This document shows, one piece after another, positions 7,556 to 16,012 of a stretch of DNA of 49,250 nucleotides. The first letter of the stretch is position 1. The number at the start of each line of letters is the position of its first letter. The notes below the pieces were generated by a model. It was not told the origin of the DNA. It saw nothing but the letters and a program-made list of their open reading frames with translations, and searched no databases. The translations under genes and the position numbers were made by a program. Origin of the DNA: CAZDIO01 sp964505555 (GTDB lineage Bacteria; Bdellovibrionota_C; UBA2361; SZUA-149; CAZDIO01); assembly GCA_964505555.1 (NCBI GenBank), contig CAZDIO010000163.1:1-49250 (forward strand), given 5' to 3'.

Positions 7556-9976
7556 TTATTTCCCTGGAAATGAAAGGGTATATTCCAGCATCCGACTCAC
7601 ATCATTTCGAATCACAAGTCCTGCCACCGATCCACTCTCTACAACTACAGTGCCGTAAGTATCTTTGGGCACCACCAAATTACGCCGTTTCGTTCCGTGT
7701 GGCGGAAGATTGAGGCTAAATGACTCAACGAGAGATGAATCAAAATCAAGCACCCGCACCGATGCCGTCACGGCACTATCAAGAGAGTTTGTCACATCAA
7801 GGGTATTGGTGTGCGCAATGAAGCTATTAAACTCCGTGCGTTGAAAACTCCCTACCGGCTCAATTGCAGAGGGCGCAAATGCGTGAAGTAACGTCCCATC
7901 TGCTAAGAAGCGATAAATTAATGTCACCGCACCGATTGATTCTGGTGGACCAGAGATCTTCCCTGAACCGTTCAGACCTGCCGGAAGCTGGTTTCCGGTA
8001 ATGAGCAAATGACGACTCGCTTTTGGAGCAATTTTAAGTTTCTCATTCATTACCGTCCCACCCGAAGCGTTGAACACAGTAAATGACGCATTGATCTTAC
8101 TTGCTGCAGCATTGATAAGCTCAACCGTAGCAATTTCATTTGCCAGTGTAGAAAGACGACTCACAGTGGGGACACCGGTCGTTGGTTTATTCGGAATAGT
8201 GTATGCTGTCCAAAAGTTCCCTACCTCTACTACTGGCCCCTCGTATACATACCGACTTGATTCAATGTAATATCCAGCACTTCGTTTTGAAGGTTTAAAC
8301 TCCGCCATCCCTACAGCTCTTTTGCCGATCTTCTCATGTGCGCCAAAATCATAGCGCCCACCGTTTGGAATTGAAACCGTGTGGCTCCCAACAAGCTTTC
8401 CGTTGCTATCGTAATAAAAGAGCTTTCCAAAAAGCCCTTTACCATCGGTAGTATTTGCATCGGTAAGTCGTATCCAGTTTGCAACCACACTTCCGGGAAT
8501 TCGACCTGTGCCCACGGTGTTCGTGTTAAGAGACACATTACTTGCACCCTGAATTGGATTTGTAAGTGGATAGTAGAGAGCGTAATCAAAGATTGTTTTT
8601 GGGCCCAGACCTTTAATGGTTGGGGTCGCGAGTGAATCAAACCGCTCCTTATAGAGTGTCAGCCCCCCACTCCACGCTCCATCTTTCGTCGCGTTGGTGC
8701 TTACACAAACAGTTCCGTACGTATCATGTTCAAGACCTAAGCCATTGACAATGACATCTCGTTTCTCTTCCGGTTTTAATACAAGATTGACCGTACCCTT
8801 TATGGAACCAAACCGATTTCGATACTCAACACGGGCTTTAAGAGATTTTTGAAGTTGTTGATTAATAACCGTAAGGATGTTCCATTGCTGAAAATAACCG
8901 TTTGGTCCAGCACACGCAAGAGGTTGGAGTCTCTCGATGAAACTTCCTCGATCACAAGGATCTGTCCCATCCTCTATCTCTGTGCAGTTAGAAACCTGGT
9001 CTTCATCTTCATCAAGCTCTGGATTCTCCGGAACACAGAGGCCAAAACACTCCCCTTCAGTTTCATTACAATCCAAAACCCCATTCTGATTTGCATCTAC
9101 ATCCGGGACCCCACACCCACAAGTGCCCGGGGCGATCTTATTTGAATCAAGCGGACAACCATCGTTGCAATCAAGCACGGGGTCATTGTCAGAGTTCGTA
9201 TTAACCCCTGACGGGCAAAGATCGCATTCATCCGTAATCCCATCTTCGTCGCTGTCCGGATCGCAGGAGTCTGGAATAAGATTTCCATTACACTCATCGC
9301 TTTCTGTCGCACAATTGTTACTACATTCTTCGTCTACGCCGCAGCCAGGATTGGGTTCACCAAAGAGAGAAGCCGTGCCGCGATTTTCAGTAGGCTCTGA
9401 AGAGCAGAAGTATTGACACAATCCGGGAACGAGTAAGGGGTTAATGTCACAAATGTCGGGGATTTCGTTCCGGTTACAGTCTTCTTGACAATCAGCTACC
9501 TGGTTCTGATTGAGATCGGTATCGGGAAAACCACACCCGCAAGTCCCAGGGGTCGTCTTCAGTGGGTGGTTTGGACAGAAGTCGTTGCAATTAGCGGTCC
9601 CATCCTGATCAGAATCCAGATCTGAAACCCCACAGCCACACTGTCCCTCGATAATTTTTCCGGGATCGCTCGGGCAGTTATCGACACAGTCCATCGTACC
9701 GTCGTTATCGCTATCTTCATCATGAATTCCGCAACCACAAACCTGTGGTTCAATTTTCTTAGAATCAAGTGGGCAAAGATCGTTGCAATCTGCTATTGGA
9801 TCGCTATCACTATTCGTATCGGGAACATCGCAACCACATTGACCGGGTTCTGTTTTGTTCGGATTATCTGGACAAGCGTCGTATCCAGCATTGGCTACCT
9901 GAGTAAACAAACCCAAACTAATGACAACAAAAAGAACAAGATACCCAAGCCGAAAACCACGACAGGAATATAGCAT
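7556..9976 (-). CDS. Large secreted protein with thrombospondin type-3-like calcium-binding repeats
   Basis: The 806-residue protein begins with a signal peptide (about 1-30, ending VANA). Residues about 31-330 are a Cys-rich array of units of the form DCNDxCPxDxxKxxPGxCGCGxPDxDxDxDG. DEDSDNDGTMDC, DLDSDQDGTANC, DPDSDEDGITDEC and DVDANQNGVLDC are clear DxDxDG calcium loops of thrombospondin type-3 repeats. The C-terminal 450 residues contain related beta-rich segments; TYGTVCVSTNATKDG and TYGTVVVESGSVAG recur in the domain. An AGGGGGAT site precedes the ATG at 9976. It is probably exported to the surface as a structural or adhesive protein. No sorting signal is seen at the C-terminus, so the route is open. 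Confidence 0.85.
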   Translation of the reverse strand: MLYSCRGFRLGYLVLFVVISLGLFTQVANAGYDACPDNPNKTEPGQCGCDVPDTNSDSDPIADCNDLCPLDSKKIEPQVCGCGIHDEDSDNDGTMDCVDNCPSDPGKIIEGQCGCGVSDLDSDQDGTANCNDFCPNHPLKTTPGTCGCGFPDTDLNQNQVADCQEDCNRNEIPDICDINPLLVPGLCQYFCSSEPTENRGTASLFGEPNPGCGVDEECSNNCATESDECNGNLIPDSCDPDSDEDGITDECDLCPSGVNTNSDNDPVLDCNDGCPLDSNKIAPGTCGCGVPDVDANQNGVLDCNETEGECFGLCVPENPELDEDEDQVSNCTEIEDGTDPCDRGSFIERLQPLACAGPNGYFQQWNILTVINQQLQKSLKARVEYRNRFGSIKGTVNLVLKPEEKRDVIVNGLGLEHDTYGTVCVSTNATKDGAWSGGLTLYKERFDSLATPTIKGLGPKTIFDYALYYPLTNPIQGASNVSLNTNTVGTGRIPGSVVANWIRLTDANTTDGKGLFGKLFYYDSNGKLVGSHTVSIPNGGRYDFGAHEKIGKRAVGMAEFKPSKRSAGYYIESSRYVYEGPVVEVGNFWTAYTIPNKPTTGVPTVSRLSTLANEIATVELINAAASKINASFTVFNASGGTVMNEKLKIAPKASRHLLITGNQLPAGLNGSGKISGPPESIGAVTLIYRFLADGTLLHAFAPSAIEPVGSFQRTEFNSFIAHTNTLDVTNSLDSAVTASVRVLDFDSSLVESFSLNLPPHGTKRRNLVVPKDTYGTVVVESGSVAGLVIRNDVSRMLEYTLSFPGK

Positions 9977-10245
9977 TTAATCCCCCTGATTTAATTTTTT
10001 AATCTGCTCGCGAACAACGAATCAATAAACCACGAGAAGGTACGAGAATGGGTGGCACATTACCAGTAAAAACGAGTAAAATCTAGCACCAGAGTTGTCT
10101 TAATAGTGCAGCAAAAAATGCTTAAGCGCGTGTCAGAGAGTTTCCAAAGGTTCGTTAACTATCTATATTGCTTGGAAATTTTAACCTTTAACTGATTGTG
10201 CGGGAATTTGTTAAGACATGGTTTCTTTGGATACAGCAGAGACAG

Positions 10246-10266
10246 CCAAAAGAGATCCTCTTTTGG
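10246..10266. terminator. Perfect 9-bp hairpin (CCAAAAGAG / CTCTTTTGG)
   Basis: The arms 10246-10254 and 10258-10266 are perfectly complementary around a 3-base loop. It lies just past a second hairpin downstream of the minus-strand acetyltransferase-like gene, so it may be part of that gene's termination region. Confidence 0.45.
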
Positions 10267-10271
10267 TCATA

Positions 10272-10301
10272 GCCAGCCGGGCATACCCACCCCCGGCTGG
10301 C
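10272..10301 (-). terminator. Perfect 10-bp GC-rich hairpin (GCCAGCCGGG / CCCGGCTGGC)
   Basis: Arms 10272-10281 and 10292-10301 pair perfectly around a 10-base loop, 22 bases beyond the stop of the minus-strand gene ending at 10324. In that direction the stem is followed by TATGACCAAAAG, without a T-run, so intrinsic termination is plausible but not certain. Confidence 0.5.
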
Positions 10302-10323
10302 ACGACACGAAAGAGATGAAACC

Positions 10324-11499
10324 TCAAATATATCTCAGCACTCCTTTCCTTTTCCTTTTCAAACTTCGATACCACCGACAAAGGGGATAAAGAACGAGAA
10401 GCGCCCCCCCACTCGCAAGCAACGTTCCTGGAATTTCACACTTTTTACTAAATCCAAACAACATCGCCGACATTTTAAGAAGCGGCAGGTGCAGCAGATA
10501 GAAAAAAAGTGCGGTTTGTCCAAAAACAAGAAGAGGGTTTCTCTCGCTCGGCTCTTTCAGCAAAGATCTTTGGATAGAAAAAAGTGTTCCGAGAAGCACC
10601 CCCAGGATTCCTAACTGCGCTGCAAGATAGCTAAAGCTCGGCGGATATTTACTGAGGATAAACCATTGGACAAGAGAGTCATTTTCACGAAGTAAATGCT
10701 CATTTCCATAGCCATTTTGATAACGAACAATCGCGGCGGCTATAATGGCAAACACCCCCCAAACAATAAGCCCCCTCTCAGGTGTTCCACCTTTTTCTCC
10801 TTCTGAGTGTAAAGAACCCCTCACCGCTTCTTTTTGTTGCCAAAGCAGGGAGCTCCCAAAAGTCCAACCAAGTATCATCACCGCAAGCCACGGTAAGATT
10901 GGATAGATCAGAAGAAATTTTATGCCCGCAATCTCAAACGCCTTTGGCTGTAAAAAGAACACGGCTAACGAGCGTTTTGAGCCGCTAAAGTTACCAAGTG
11001 CTTCGGTAAAAAGAATTAACGAAACACTTAACAAGAAGAGTACCGTTACCTTACATCTTCTTAAGGGAATCATCAGGAGAAATCCCACGCCGAGGGCAAA
11101 AAACACTTGGAGAATGACTCCTTGGCTACCCCCCCACCACCATTGAATCCAGAGCACTTCAAAGAGCACCAATAAAACTCCTCGCACACCAAGCGAGAGA
11201 TCAATTTCTCGCTCGAAAACACCCTGCCGCTGCTGTTTATCCGTACTCAGCGCCAGTGCCGTTCCCGCTAAAAAAACAAACGTTGGAGCGCAGAGATGCG
11301 TGATCCAGCGAATGGCAAATTGCGAGATGGAGATAGTCATCCCGGCTTCATAAAACGCTGCGCCGTCAATAATTAGACGGTGTGAATTAAATGAAGAAGA
11401 GGCGTGATCAATCATCATCAATATCACTACGACCCCTCGCATCCAATCAAGCGCTGGAATACGAGAAGACACCACCGTGGCGCGCACATCCGTCTCCAT
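10324..11499 (-). CDS. Polytopic membrane protein, heparan-alpha-glucosaminide N-acetyltransferase-like (DUF1624 type)
   Basis: The protein has about ten membrane helices. It opens with ALDWMRGVVVILMMIDHASSSFN; this LDxxRGxxxxxMxxDH signature, including the membrane-embedded His, marks the DUF1624/HGSNAT-like transmembrane acyltransferases. FVFLAGTALAL, a WWWGG loop and LPWLAVMILGWTFG also fit that fold. Members transfer acetyl groups across the membrane to sugars; the substrate here is unknown but surface glycan is likely given the neighbourhood. I start it at the ATG at 11499 (391 residues) because AAGGAG lies 8 bases before it; the GTG at 11508 would overlap that site. Divergent from the TrmB-like regulator gene. 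Confidence 0.85.
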   Translation of the reverse strand: METDVRATVVSSRIPALDWMRGVVVILMMIDHASSSFNSHRLIIDGAAFYEAGMTISISQFAIRWITHLCAPTFVFLAGTALALSTDKQQRQGVFEREIDLSLGVRGVLLVLFEVLWIQWWWGGSQGVILQVFFALGVGFLLMIPLRRCKVTVLFLLSVSLILFTEALGNFSGSKRSLAVFFLQPKAFEIAGIKFLLIYPILPWLAVMILGWTFGSSLLWQQKEAVRGSLHSEGEKGGTPERGLIVWGVFAIIAAAIVRYQNGYGNEHLLRENDSLVQWFILSKYPPSFSYLAAQLGILGVLLGTLFSIQRSLLKEPSERNPLLVFGQTALFFYLLHLPLLKMSAMLFGFSKKCEIPGTLLASGGALLVLYPLCRWYRSLKRKRKGVLRYI

Positions 11500-11671
11500 T
11501 TTGCTCACTCCTTATTAAAGAAGAAACCTTTCCATATCCGACAGCACCGTTTGACGTAACCTTTCTCTCTAGGCTGTCTCTCGACACAGGATCACTCCTG
11601 AAACGAGAAACAGGAAAAGCATCTACCCACAGTAAAACTGCATTGCTTTCGTGACTATTTCAAGCTACAAC

Positions 11672-11690
11672 TGACGGTCACAAACCGTCA
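11672..11690. promoter_or_regulatory. Palindrome TGACGGT-N5-ACCGTCA, candidate operator
   Basis: TGACGGT (11672-11678) and ACCGTCA (11684-11690) are perfect inverted repeats separated by CACAA. The site ends 6 bases before the GGAG ribosome-binding site of the TrmB-like gene and lies in the divergent spacer with the membrane acetyltransferase gene. Winged-helix regulators often bind such dyads, so autoregulation is a reasonable inference. It could instead be a leader hairpin affecting translation. Confidence 0.5.
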
Positions 11691-11706
11691 TTATTTGGAG
11701 AAGCAA

Positions 11707-12495
11707 TTGATCGACCAACTATTAAAAGCGCTCGAGTTCGGCGAAAAAGAAACGAAGGTTGCAAAAATGATGCACTCGATGGGTACTATTCGCGCCTCAT
11801 CACTCGCACGTGCCTGCGATCTTCCGCGAAATACCGTTCGCGGAATTCTTGATGCACTGGTTGGAAGAGGGTTCGTCTTTAAAACACGCTCACGAAATAC
11901 TCAGTATTATGGCCTAGAAAGCAAAGAGAACTTACTTCGCGCCTTTCATCAGCAAAAGGAGCTTATCGAACAGGAGCTCGAGCGAAAAATTATCGCGGTA
12001 GAACAATTCGGCGAAATCCTCGATCGCAACCACCTCAATCGCTCACTTCCAAAGGTCACTTTCTATGATGGCTACCAAGGTATTAAGCGTGTCTATGAAG
12101 ACACACTCACCTCAAAAACAGGCTTACGTTCTTGGGCCTCTTTCGATTCAAACATCGAAACCTTGCCAAAGTATTTTAAGACTTACTACTCTAGACGCGC
12201 AAAACGAAATATCAAAATGAAATCGATCCATCCTGCTACGCCCCTTGCTCGCGCACATCAGAAGCTCGATGCAAAAGAACTGCGAGAGTCGGTATTAGTC
12301 CCAGCAACTCAGTATAACTGGCGACCGGAAATCCAAGTCTACGAGAACAAAGTAAATATCGTCTCCTGGGATGAAAAACTCGGTATCATTATCGAAAGTA
12401 GTGAAATAGCTTCAGCGTTTAAAGCAATTTTTGATCTCTGCTATGACAGCACTCGAAGTGCTTTTGGAAAAAAAAGTAACAAAAAAACCTCTTAA
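11707..12495 (+). CDS. TrmB-like transcriptional regulator
   Basis: The N-terminal 70 residues form a winged helix-turn-helix: KVAKMMHSMGTIRASSLARACDLPRNTVRGILDALVGRGFV-type helices followed by a KTRSRNTQYY wing. A helical linker (about 75-115) leads to a C-terminal sensor domain with KVTFYDGYQGIKRVYEDTL. The FYDGxxGIKxxYEDTL phrase is characteristic of the TrmB-type effector domain, related to the phospholipase-D-like sensor fold. I place the start at TTG 11707 (262 residues) because GGAG lies 6 bases upstream; a TTG at 11695 precedes that site. The palindrome before the gene suggests self-control. Possible target: the divergent membrane acetyltransferase gene. Confidence 0.85.
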   Translation: MIDQLLKALEFGEKETKVAKMMHSMGTIRASSLARACDLPRNTVRGILDALVGRGFVFKTRSRNTQYYGLESKENLLRAFHQQKELIEQELERKIIAVEQFGEILDRNHLNRSLPKVTFYDGYQGIKRVYEDTLTSKTGLRSWASFDSNIETLPKYFKTYYSRRAKRNIKMKSIHPATPLARAHQKLDAKELRESVLVPATQYNWRPEIQVYENKVNIVSWDEKLGIIIESSEIASAFKAIFDLCYDSTRSAFGKKSNKKTS

Positions 12496-12536
12496 CTGGT
12501 GCGACACTCAGACTATTGATCTTTTATGAGTCAACT

Positions 12537-13118
12537 TTAGTCTGGCGGTGGAGCAACAGCAAAGTTATCCGTTACTTCAACTAAAATTTCTAAGCCGCCA
12601 AGAACGATAAGTAGTGGGACAAACCACCAATATCTTTGAATCCAAAGTAGTCTTAGAATCCGTTGCGGCAAGTTGCGCACCAACTCAAAGTGCGCGTTCT
12701 CAGGACAGATAGTTTCTGAAACTTTATTTATTTCAACAACAGTTGGAACTTGTTCACTTTCGTTTGAACTAAGCTCCCAACGACTCAATACCTTCACTCG
12801 CACACCATCACTGATGGTATGAATAAGTTCTCCCTCCCAATACCCTTCAGAGAGGAGCTGTCTATTAATCTCACTTAATGGGCAGGGAAAAACAGTATTT
12901 AGTAAATCATGCGAGACGTGCCCTACTGCCTCCTTTCGAGACCATCCATAGTGATGCTCTGCAGCTCGATTCCAAAAACGAATACTCCCATCCAAACCGC
13001 GAACAAGCACAGAGTCAACAGCATGATCATAGAAACGTAATCGATGGGTACTTAAACGATAACCCCCTTTCTCCATACGGCCTTGCTTCAGTGAGTCAAT
13101 CTCTCTCGGTTGATCCAT
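12537..13118 (-). CDS. PAS-domain protein with C-terminal membrane segment resembling DUF5989
   Basis: A PAS domain covers about residues 25-130: AVDSVLVRGLDGSIRFWNRAAEHHYGWSRKEAVGH, the usual beta strands with the FWNRAAE helix, then WEGELIHTISDGVRVKVLSRW. No kinase, GGDEF or effector follows. Instead there is a basic WIQRYWWFVPLL segment and one membrane helix near the C-terminus, ending FAVAPPPD, a layout like small DUF5989 proteins. That family often sits beside SGNH hydrolases and SxtJ-like proteins, and here the preceding gene is an SGNH hydrolase. Several starts overlap it (TTG 13142, ATG 13136 and 13130); ATG 13118 is one base after the SGNH stop with AAGGA just upstream. The combined protein may sense a ligand and tune surface-glycan modification (inference). 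Confidence 0.75.
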   Translation of the reverse strand: MDQPREIDSLKQGRMEKGGYRLSTHRLRFYDHAVDSVLVRGLDGSIRFWNRAAEHHYGWSRKEAVGHVSHDLLNTVFPCPLSEINRQLLSEGYWEGELIHTISDGVRVKVLSRWELSSNESEQVPTVVEINKVSETICPENAHFELVRNLPQRILRLLWIQRYWWFVPLLIVLGGLEILVEVTDNFAVAPPPD

Positions 13119-13119
13119 T

Positions 13120-14238
13120 CTATCCTTCATCTTCATCCCCAATAGATTTAGGTTTTGAAGGAACTCTGTTTTTTTTCGTTCGCTTTACTAACGCGGAGTC
13201 CGGAACAAAATGATTTGTGGCAAGCCACTGGTAAATTTCTTCTGCGGCAATTCTGTTTGCAATTTCATTCGGATGAGAATCCTTCCCTGGTATGGCCTGA
13301 AGTCTGGAGGGAGGAATATCACGAAAGGAATTAAAAAGATCAACGTAAGGAATGCTTGCCGACTCGAGGACAGAGTGAATCTTCTGATGAAGATTTTGAA
13401 AGGGATAACTTCCATCGAGCGGATAATCAAACAATGGAAAAACAACCGCTCCGAAGCGCACTTTTCGCTCAGCTGCATGGCGAGCAATCATCGTTAGAGA
13501 ATCTCGAAAAGGGATCCAGTTTGTCCGTTTTTCAAAAATACTGAAATAGTAATTTTTGTACTCTTTGTGACTCTGTGTAGCCAAAATACGTTTTGCAGTA
13601 AACGCCAAACTTTTCCAGTACTGAAAAATTGGATGCATTAACATTATCTGACTATCTGGTCCCTGAGCTTTATGTGAGACTCGATAGGGAACAGGCTCAG
13701 GATCGTTAAGGGTGATCTGAAGAATGATCAGATCTGGCTCATATTTTTTTAAAACAGAATCAATCATGCGAAGATGATGAACGGTTGCCGTTCCAGGGTT
13801 TGAATAATTAATAACTTCAACCTTTGGTTGCTTCCGATTAAGATTTAAATAGCGCTCCAACTGTTTTGGAAACGTATCAAAAATCTGCATCGTTCCGCCA
13901 AAAGTGAAGGAATCGCCCACAACAACCACACGATAAACATCTTTCGGCTTTTTTGAAGAATAAGAAAAATCTCGATCATTTCCGACACCTTCTGGGAGAA
14001 AGTATGTTTTCGGAATATCTTTCCAGTGATGTTCAATAAAAAGAGGCGAGAGCAATCGAAAAGCAACCTCAAATATTCCTAGCGCAGCAAGGATTCCAAA
14101 CAAAATACAAGCAATTCTCGTGCCCCAGAGCGATAAAAAATTGTTTTCGGGCCAGCTTTGAACAGGCTCCTCTAATTCGCCGGAAGGAACTTCCTGATGT
14201 TTTTTTTCTGCGCTAAGAGTTGTCGCACTTTTTGCCAT
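13120..14238 (-). CDS. Membrane-anchored SGNH/GDSL-family hydrolase or acyltransferase-like protein
   Basis: A membrane helix (about 38-60) precedes a periplasmic SGNH domain: block I VVVVGDSFTFGG with Ser110, a block II-like NYSNPGTATVHH, block III ITLNDPEP with Asn178, and block V KDSHPN with Asp320 and His322. All catalytic elements are thus present. Related proteins de-acylate or acylate sugars on exopolysaccharide. A 54-base gap separates it from the GT39 gene upstream and the PAS gene starts at its stop, so the three are probably co-transcribed. Substrate inferred from context as a surface glycan. Confidence 0.85.
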   Translation of the reverse strand: MAKSATTLSAEKKHQEVPSGELEEPVQSWPENNFLSLWGTRIACILFGILAALGIFEVAFRLLSPLFIEHHWKDIPKTYFLPEGVGNDRDFSYSSKKPKDVYRVVVVGDSFTFGGTMQIFDTFPKQLERYLNLNRKQPKVEVINYSNPGTATVHHLRMIDSVLKKYEPDLIILQITLNDPEPVPYRVSHKAQGPDSQIMLMHPIFQYWKSLAFTAKRILATQSHKEYKNYYFSIFEKRTNWIPFRDSLTMIARHAAERKVRFGAVVFPLFDYPLDGSYPFQNLHQKIHSVLESASIPYVDLFNSFRDIPPSRLQAIPGKDSHPNEIANRIAAEEIYQWLATNHFVPDSALVKRTKKNRVPSKPKSIGDEDEG

Positions 14239-14292
14239 GAAAAATACGCTAGCATAAACCGTACCTACAAGAAAGATAGTCTTCTGTCGCGA

Positions 14293-15966
14293 TCAGTTTT
14301 CTATCTCACCTTTCAATAAATATAACGATACTACTGGATTGTGAAATCCATAGCTTCCATACCGAGGCGCAATTTGTTTCGCCATAGGAAAATTCTGCTT
14401 AATTTCCTGATACGCTTTTGTAAGATGTGGTTTTGCATCCCCTTCTACGGCGAAGCGAGTTGTGGAAAGCGAGGAGAGTAAAAGATAATCGTAGCTACTT
14501 GTTTTCAATTTTGAAACAATGTTTGCCTCATCTCTTCCAATTACTTTTCGAGCAGAAACCGGAGAAAATCTTAGTGGAACAGCGGGAAGATATACCTTTC
14601 CTCCCATGGTCATAACTTTTGAACCTGGTGGAAGATTTTCTGCCATCCACCTTCTCATCTGTTTTCTTGTGTCAAAACGAAGCTCACTCGCATATTGCAG
14701 CGAATGGAGGAGGGGCATAAACATCAGCAGGAAACAAATCCCAATTCGAAACATCTGCCGCGGCAATACTTGTCTTACTGAATCAACAAACGATCCTGCA
14801 AGGATTGAAAGAAAGGGAATACACGCAAGCACATACCGGTCAGGTTGAGGAAGCGGTTTTGACTTTGCCCATTCCGCCGTGAGGTAGAAAATAAGGAATC
14901 CAAGAACAACGAAGAGCTCCTTTGATTGCCACCGGCGAAGACAAAGCCCGACTCCAAGAATAGCGACCCACGCAAGGCAAAACCCAAATCCCGGAATAAT
15001 ACTGCGAGAAAAATGAAACATCCACATCTGAGACCATGCATCTATCGCCACACCAAGATGCCCTGTTGCCGCATGCCGAGATTCAATTTGAAATCCTCTC
15101 AACAATAACTGCACATTTTCTATGCTAAGAAAGATGTAGGGTACCGACACGAGAAAACCAAATCCCATCATAAGCAGGCTAAACAATGTCGGCTTTATAA
15201 AACGTTTCTCAGGCTTCCAAGTAAACCGCTCTTGAACAAGCCACGGCGCAGCGCTAAGGAATACCACACAAAGGACCCCTGTATATTTGGAACCAAAAGC
15301 AAAACCAGCAAGCAATCCGGCAAGAAGAAGTAATTTTGGTTTTTCTTCTTTGCAGCTTTTTAACACTACCACTGCACATGCAAGCACAAACATTGTAAAT
15401 AAAACATCTTCTTTCATGTAACGACTGCAAGTCACATGCAAAGGTGATATCGCAAGAAACAACGCAGCAAATACTCCCGCTTCTTTGGAAAACATGCGAC
15501 GTCCAAGAAGATAGACGAGATAAATAGATATCGTTCCCGCAACGACACTCACCATTCTTCCTGCAAGCAAGTTCCGAGCAATTCCGTTTTCTGGAAAAAA
15601 ATGAAGTGCTTTTATAATTATGGAAAACCCCCAACTAAAATACAAAAGAAGCGGTGGATGGAGAGTAAACTGGGGATCAATGGTTTGATGCACCTTCATC
15701 TGCTTCAAGAGGCGAGCTTTTTTAAACTCATCTGGATGGTAAGAATCGGGGAGTCCAAAATCAACTCCATAGAGACGAAGGCCCGCTCCAATAATCAGGG
15801 CACTAAAGAGTAAGATAGTGTATATTCTTTGCGATCTGGGTTCCTCTCCCTTCTTTTCCGATCTAAAAAACCCACTACTCCACATCCCAATAAGTAGGCA
15901 GCCCACCAATAAAAGAAGATAGGTCAAATTGTTCTGATCTTCTCCCAGCGCAATAGGATTGAGCAT
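14293..15966 (-). CDS. GT39-type (ArnT/PMT-like) membrane glycosyltransferase
   Basis: The 557-residue protein has about a dozen hydrophobic helices. Its first periplasmic loop carries the acidic catalytic pair in SYHPDEFKKA (about 75-84), and FTLHPPLLLYFSWGF follows; HPD/E with a downstream HPP is the GT39/PMT_2 signature. GRMVSVVAGTISIYLVYLLGRRMF and SPLHVTCSRYMKEDVLFTMFVL are also typical. Such enzymes move a sugar from a polyprenyl-phosphate donor to lipid A or protein in the periplasm. It heads the run GT39, SGNH, PAS on the minus strand, with a lipoprotein gene 46 bases upstream. Acceptor unknown. Confidence 0.87.
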   Translation of the reverse strand: MLNPIALGEDQNNLTYLLLLVGCLLIGMWSSGFFRSEKKGEEPRSQRIYTILLFSALIIGAGLRLYGVDFGLPDSYHPDEFKKARLLKQMKVHQTIDPQFTLHPPLLLYFSWGFSIIIKALHFFPENGIARNLLAGRMVSVVAGTISIYLVYLLGRRMFSKEAGVFAALFLAISPLHVTCSRYMKEDVLFTMFVLACAVVVLKSCKEEKPKLLLLAGLLAGFAFGSKYTGVLCVVFLSAAPWLVQERFTWKPEKRFIKPTLFSLLMMGFGFLVSVPYIFLSIENVQLLLRGFQIESRHAATGHLGVAIDAWSQMWMFHFSRSIIPGFGFCLAWVAILGVGLCLRRWQSKELFVVLGFLIFYLTAEWAKSKPLPQPDRYVLACIPFLSILAGSFVDSVRQVLPRQMFRIGICFLLMFMPLLHSLQYASELRFDTRKQMRRWMAENLPPGSKVMTMGGKVYLPAVPLRFSPVSARKVIGRDEANIVSKLKTSSYDYLLLSSLSTTRFAVEGDAKPHLTKAYQEIKQNFPMAKQIAPRYGSYGFHNPVVSLYLLKGEIEN

Positions 15967-16012
15967 CGTTACGTTATAATCTTTCTATAAAGAAAGACTC
16001 TCACTACGTATC

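Larger units (their letters stand above)
9977..10323. other. 347-base intergenic region holding an upstream leader and two hairpins
   Basis: This stretch should contain the promoter of the thrombospondin-repeat gene on the minus strand and the 3' end signals of the next minus-strand gene. The only structures I can support are the hairpins at 10246-10266 and 10272-10301. The 9977-10240 part is AT-rich without recognisable sites. Confidence 0.5.
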
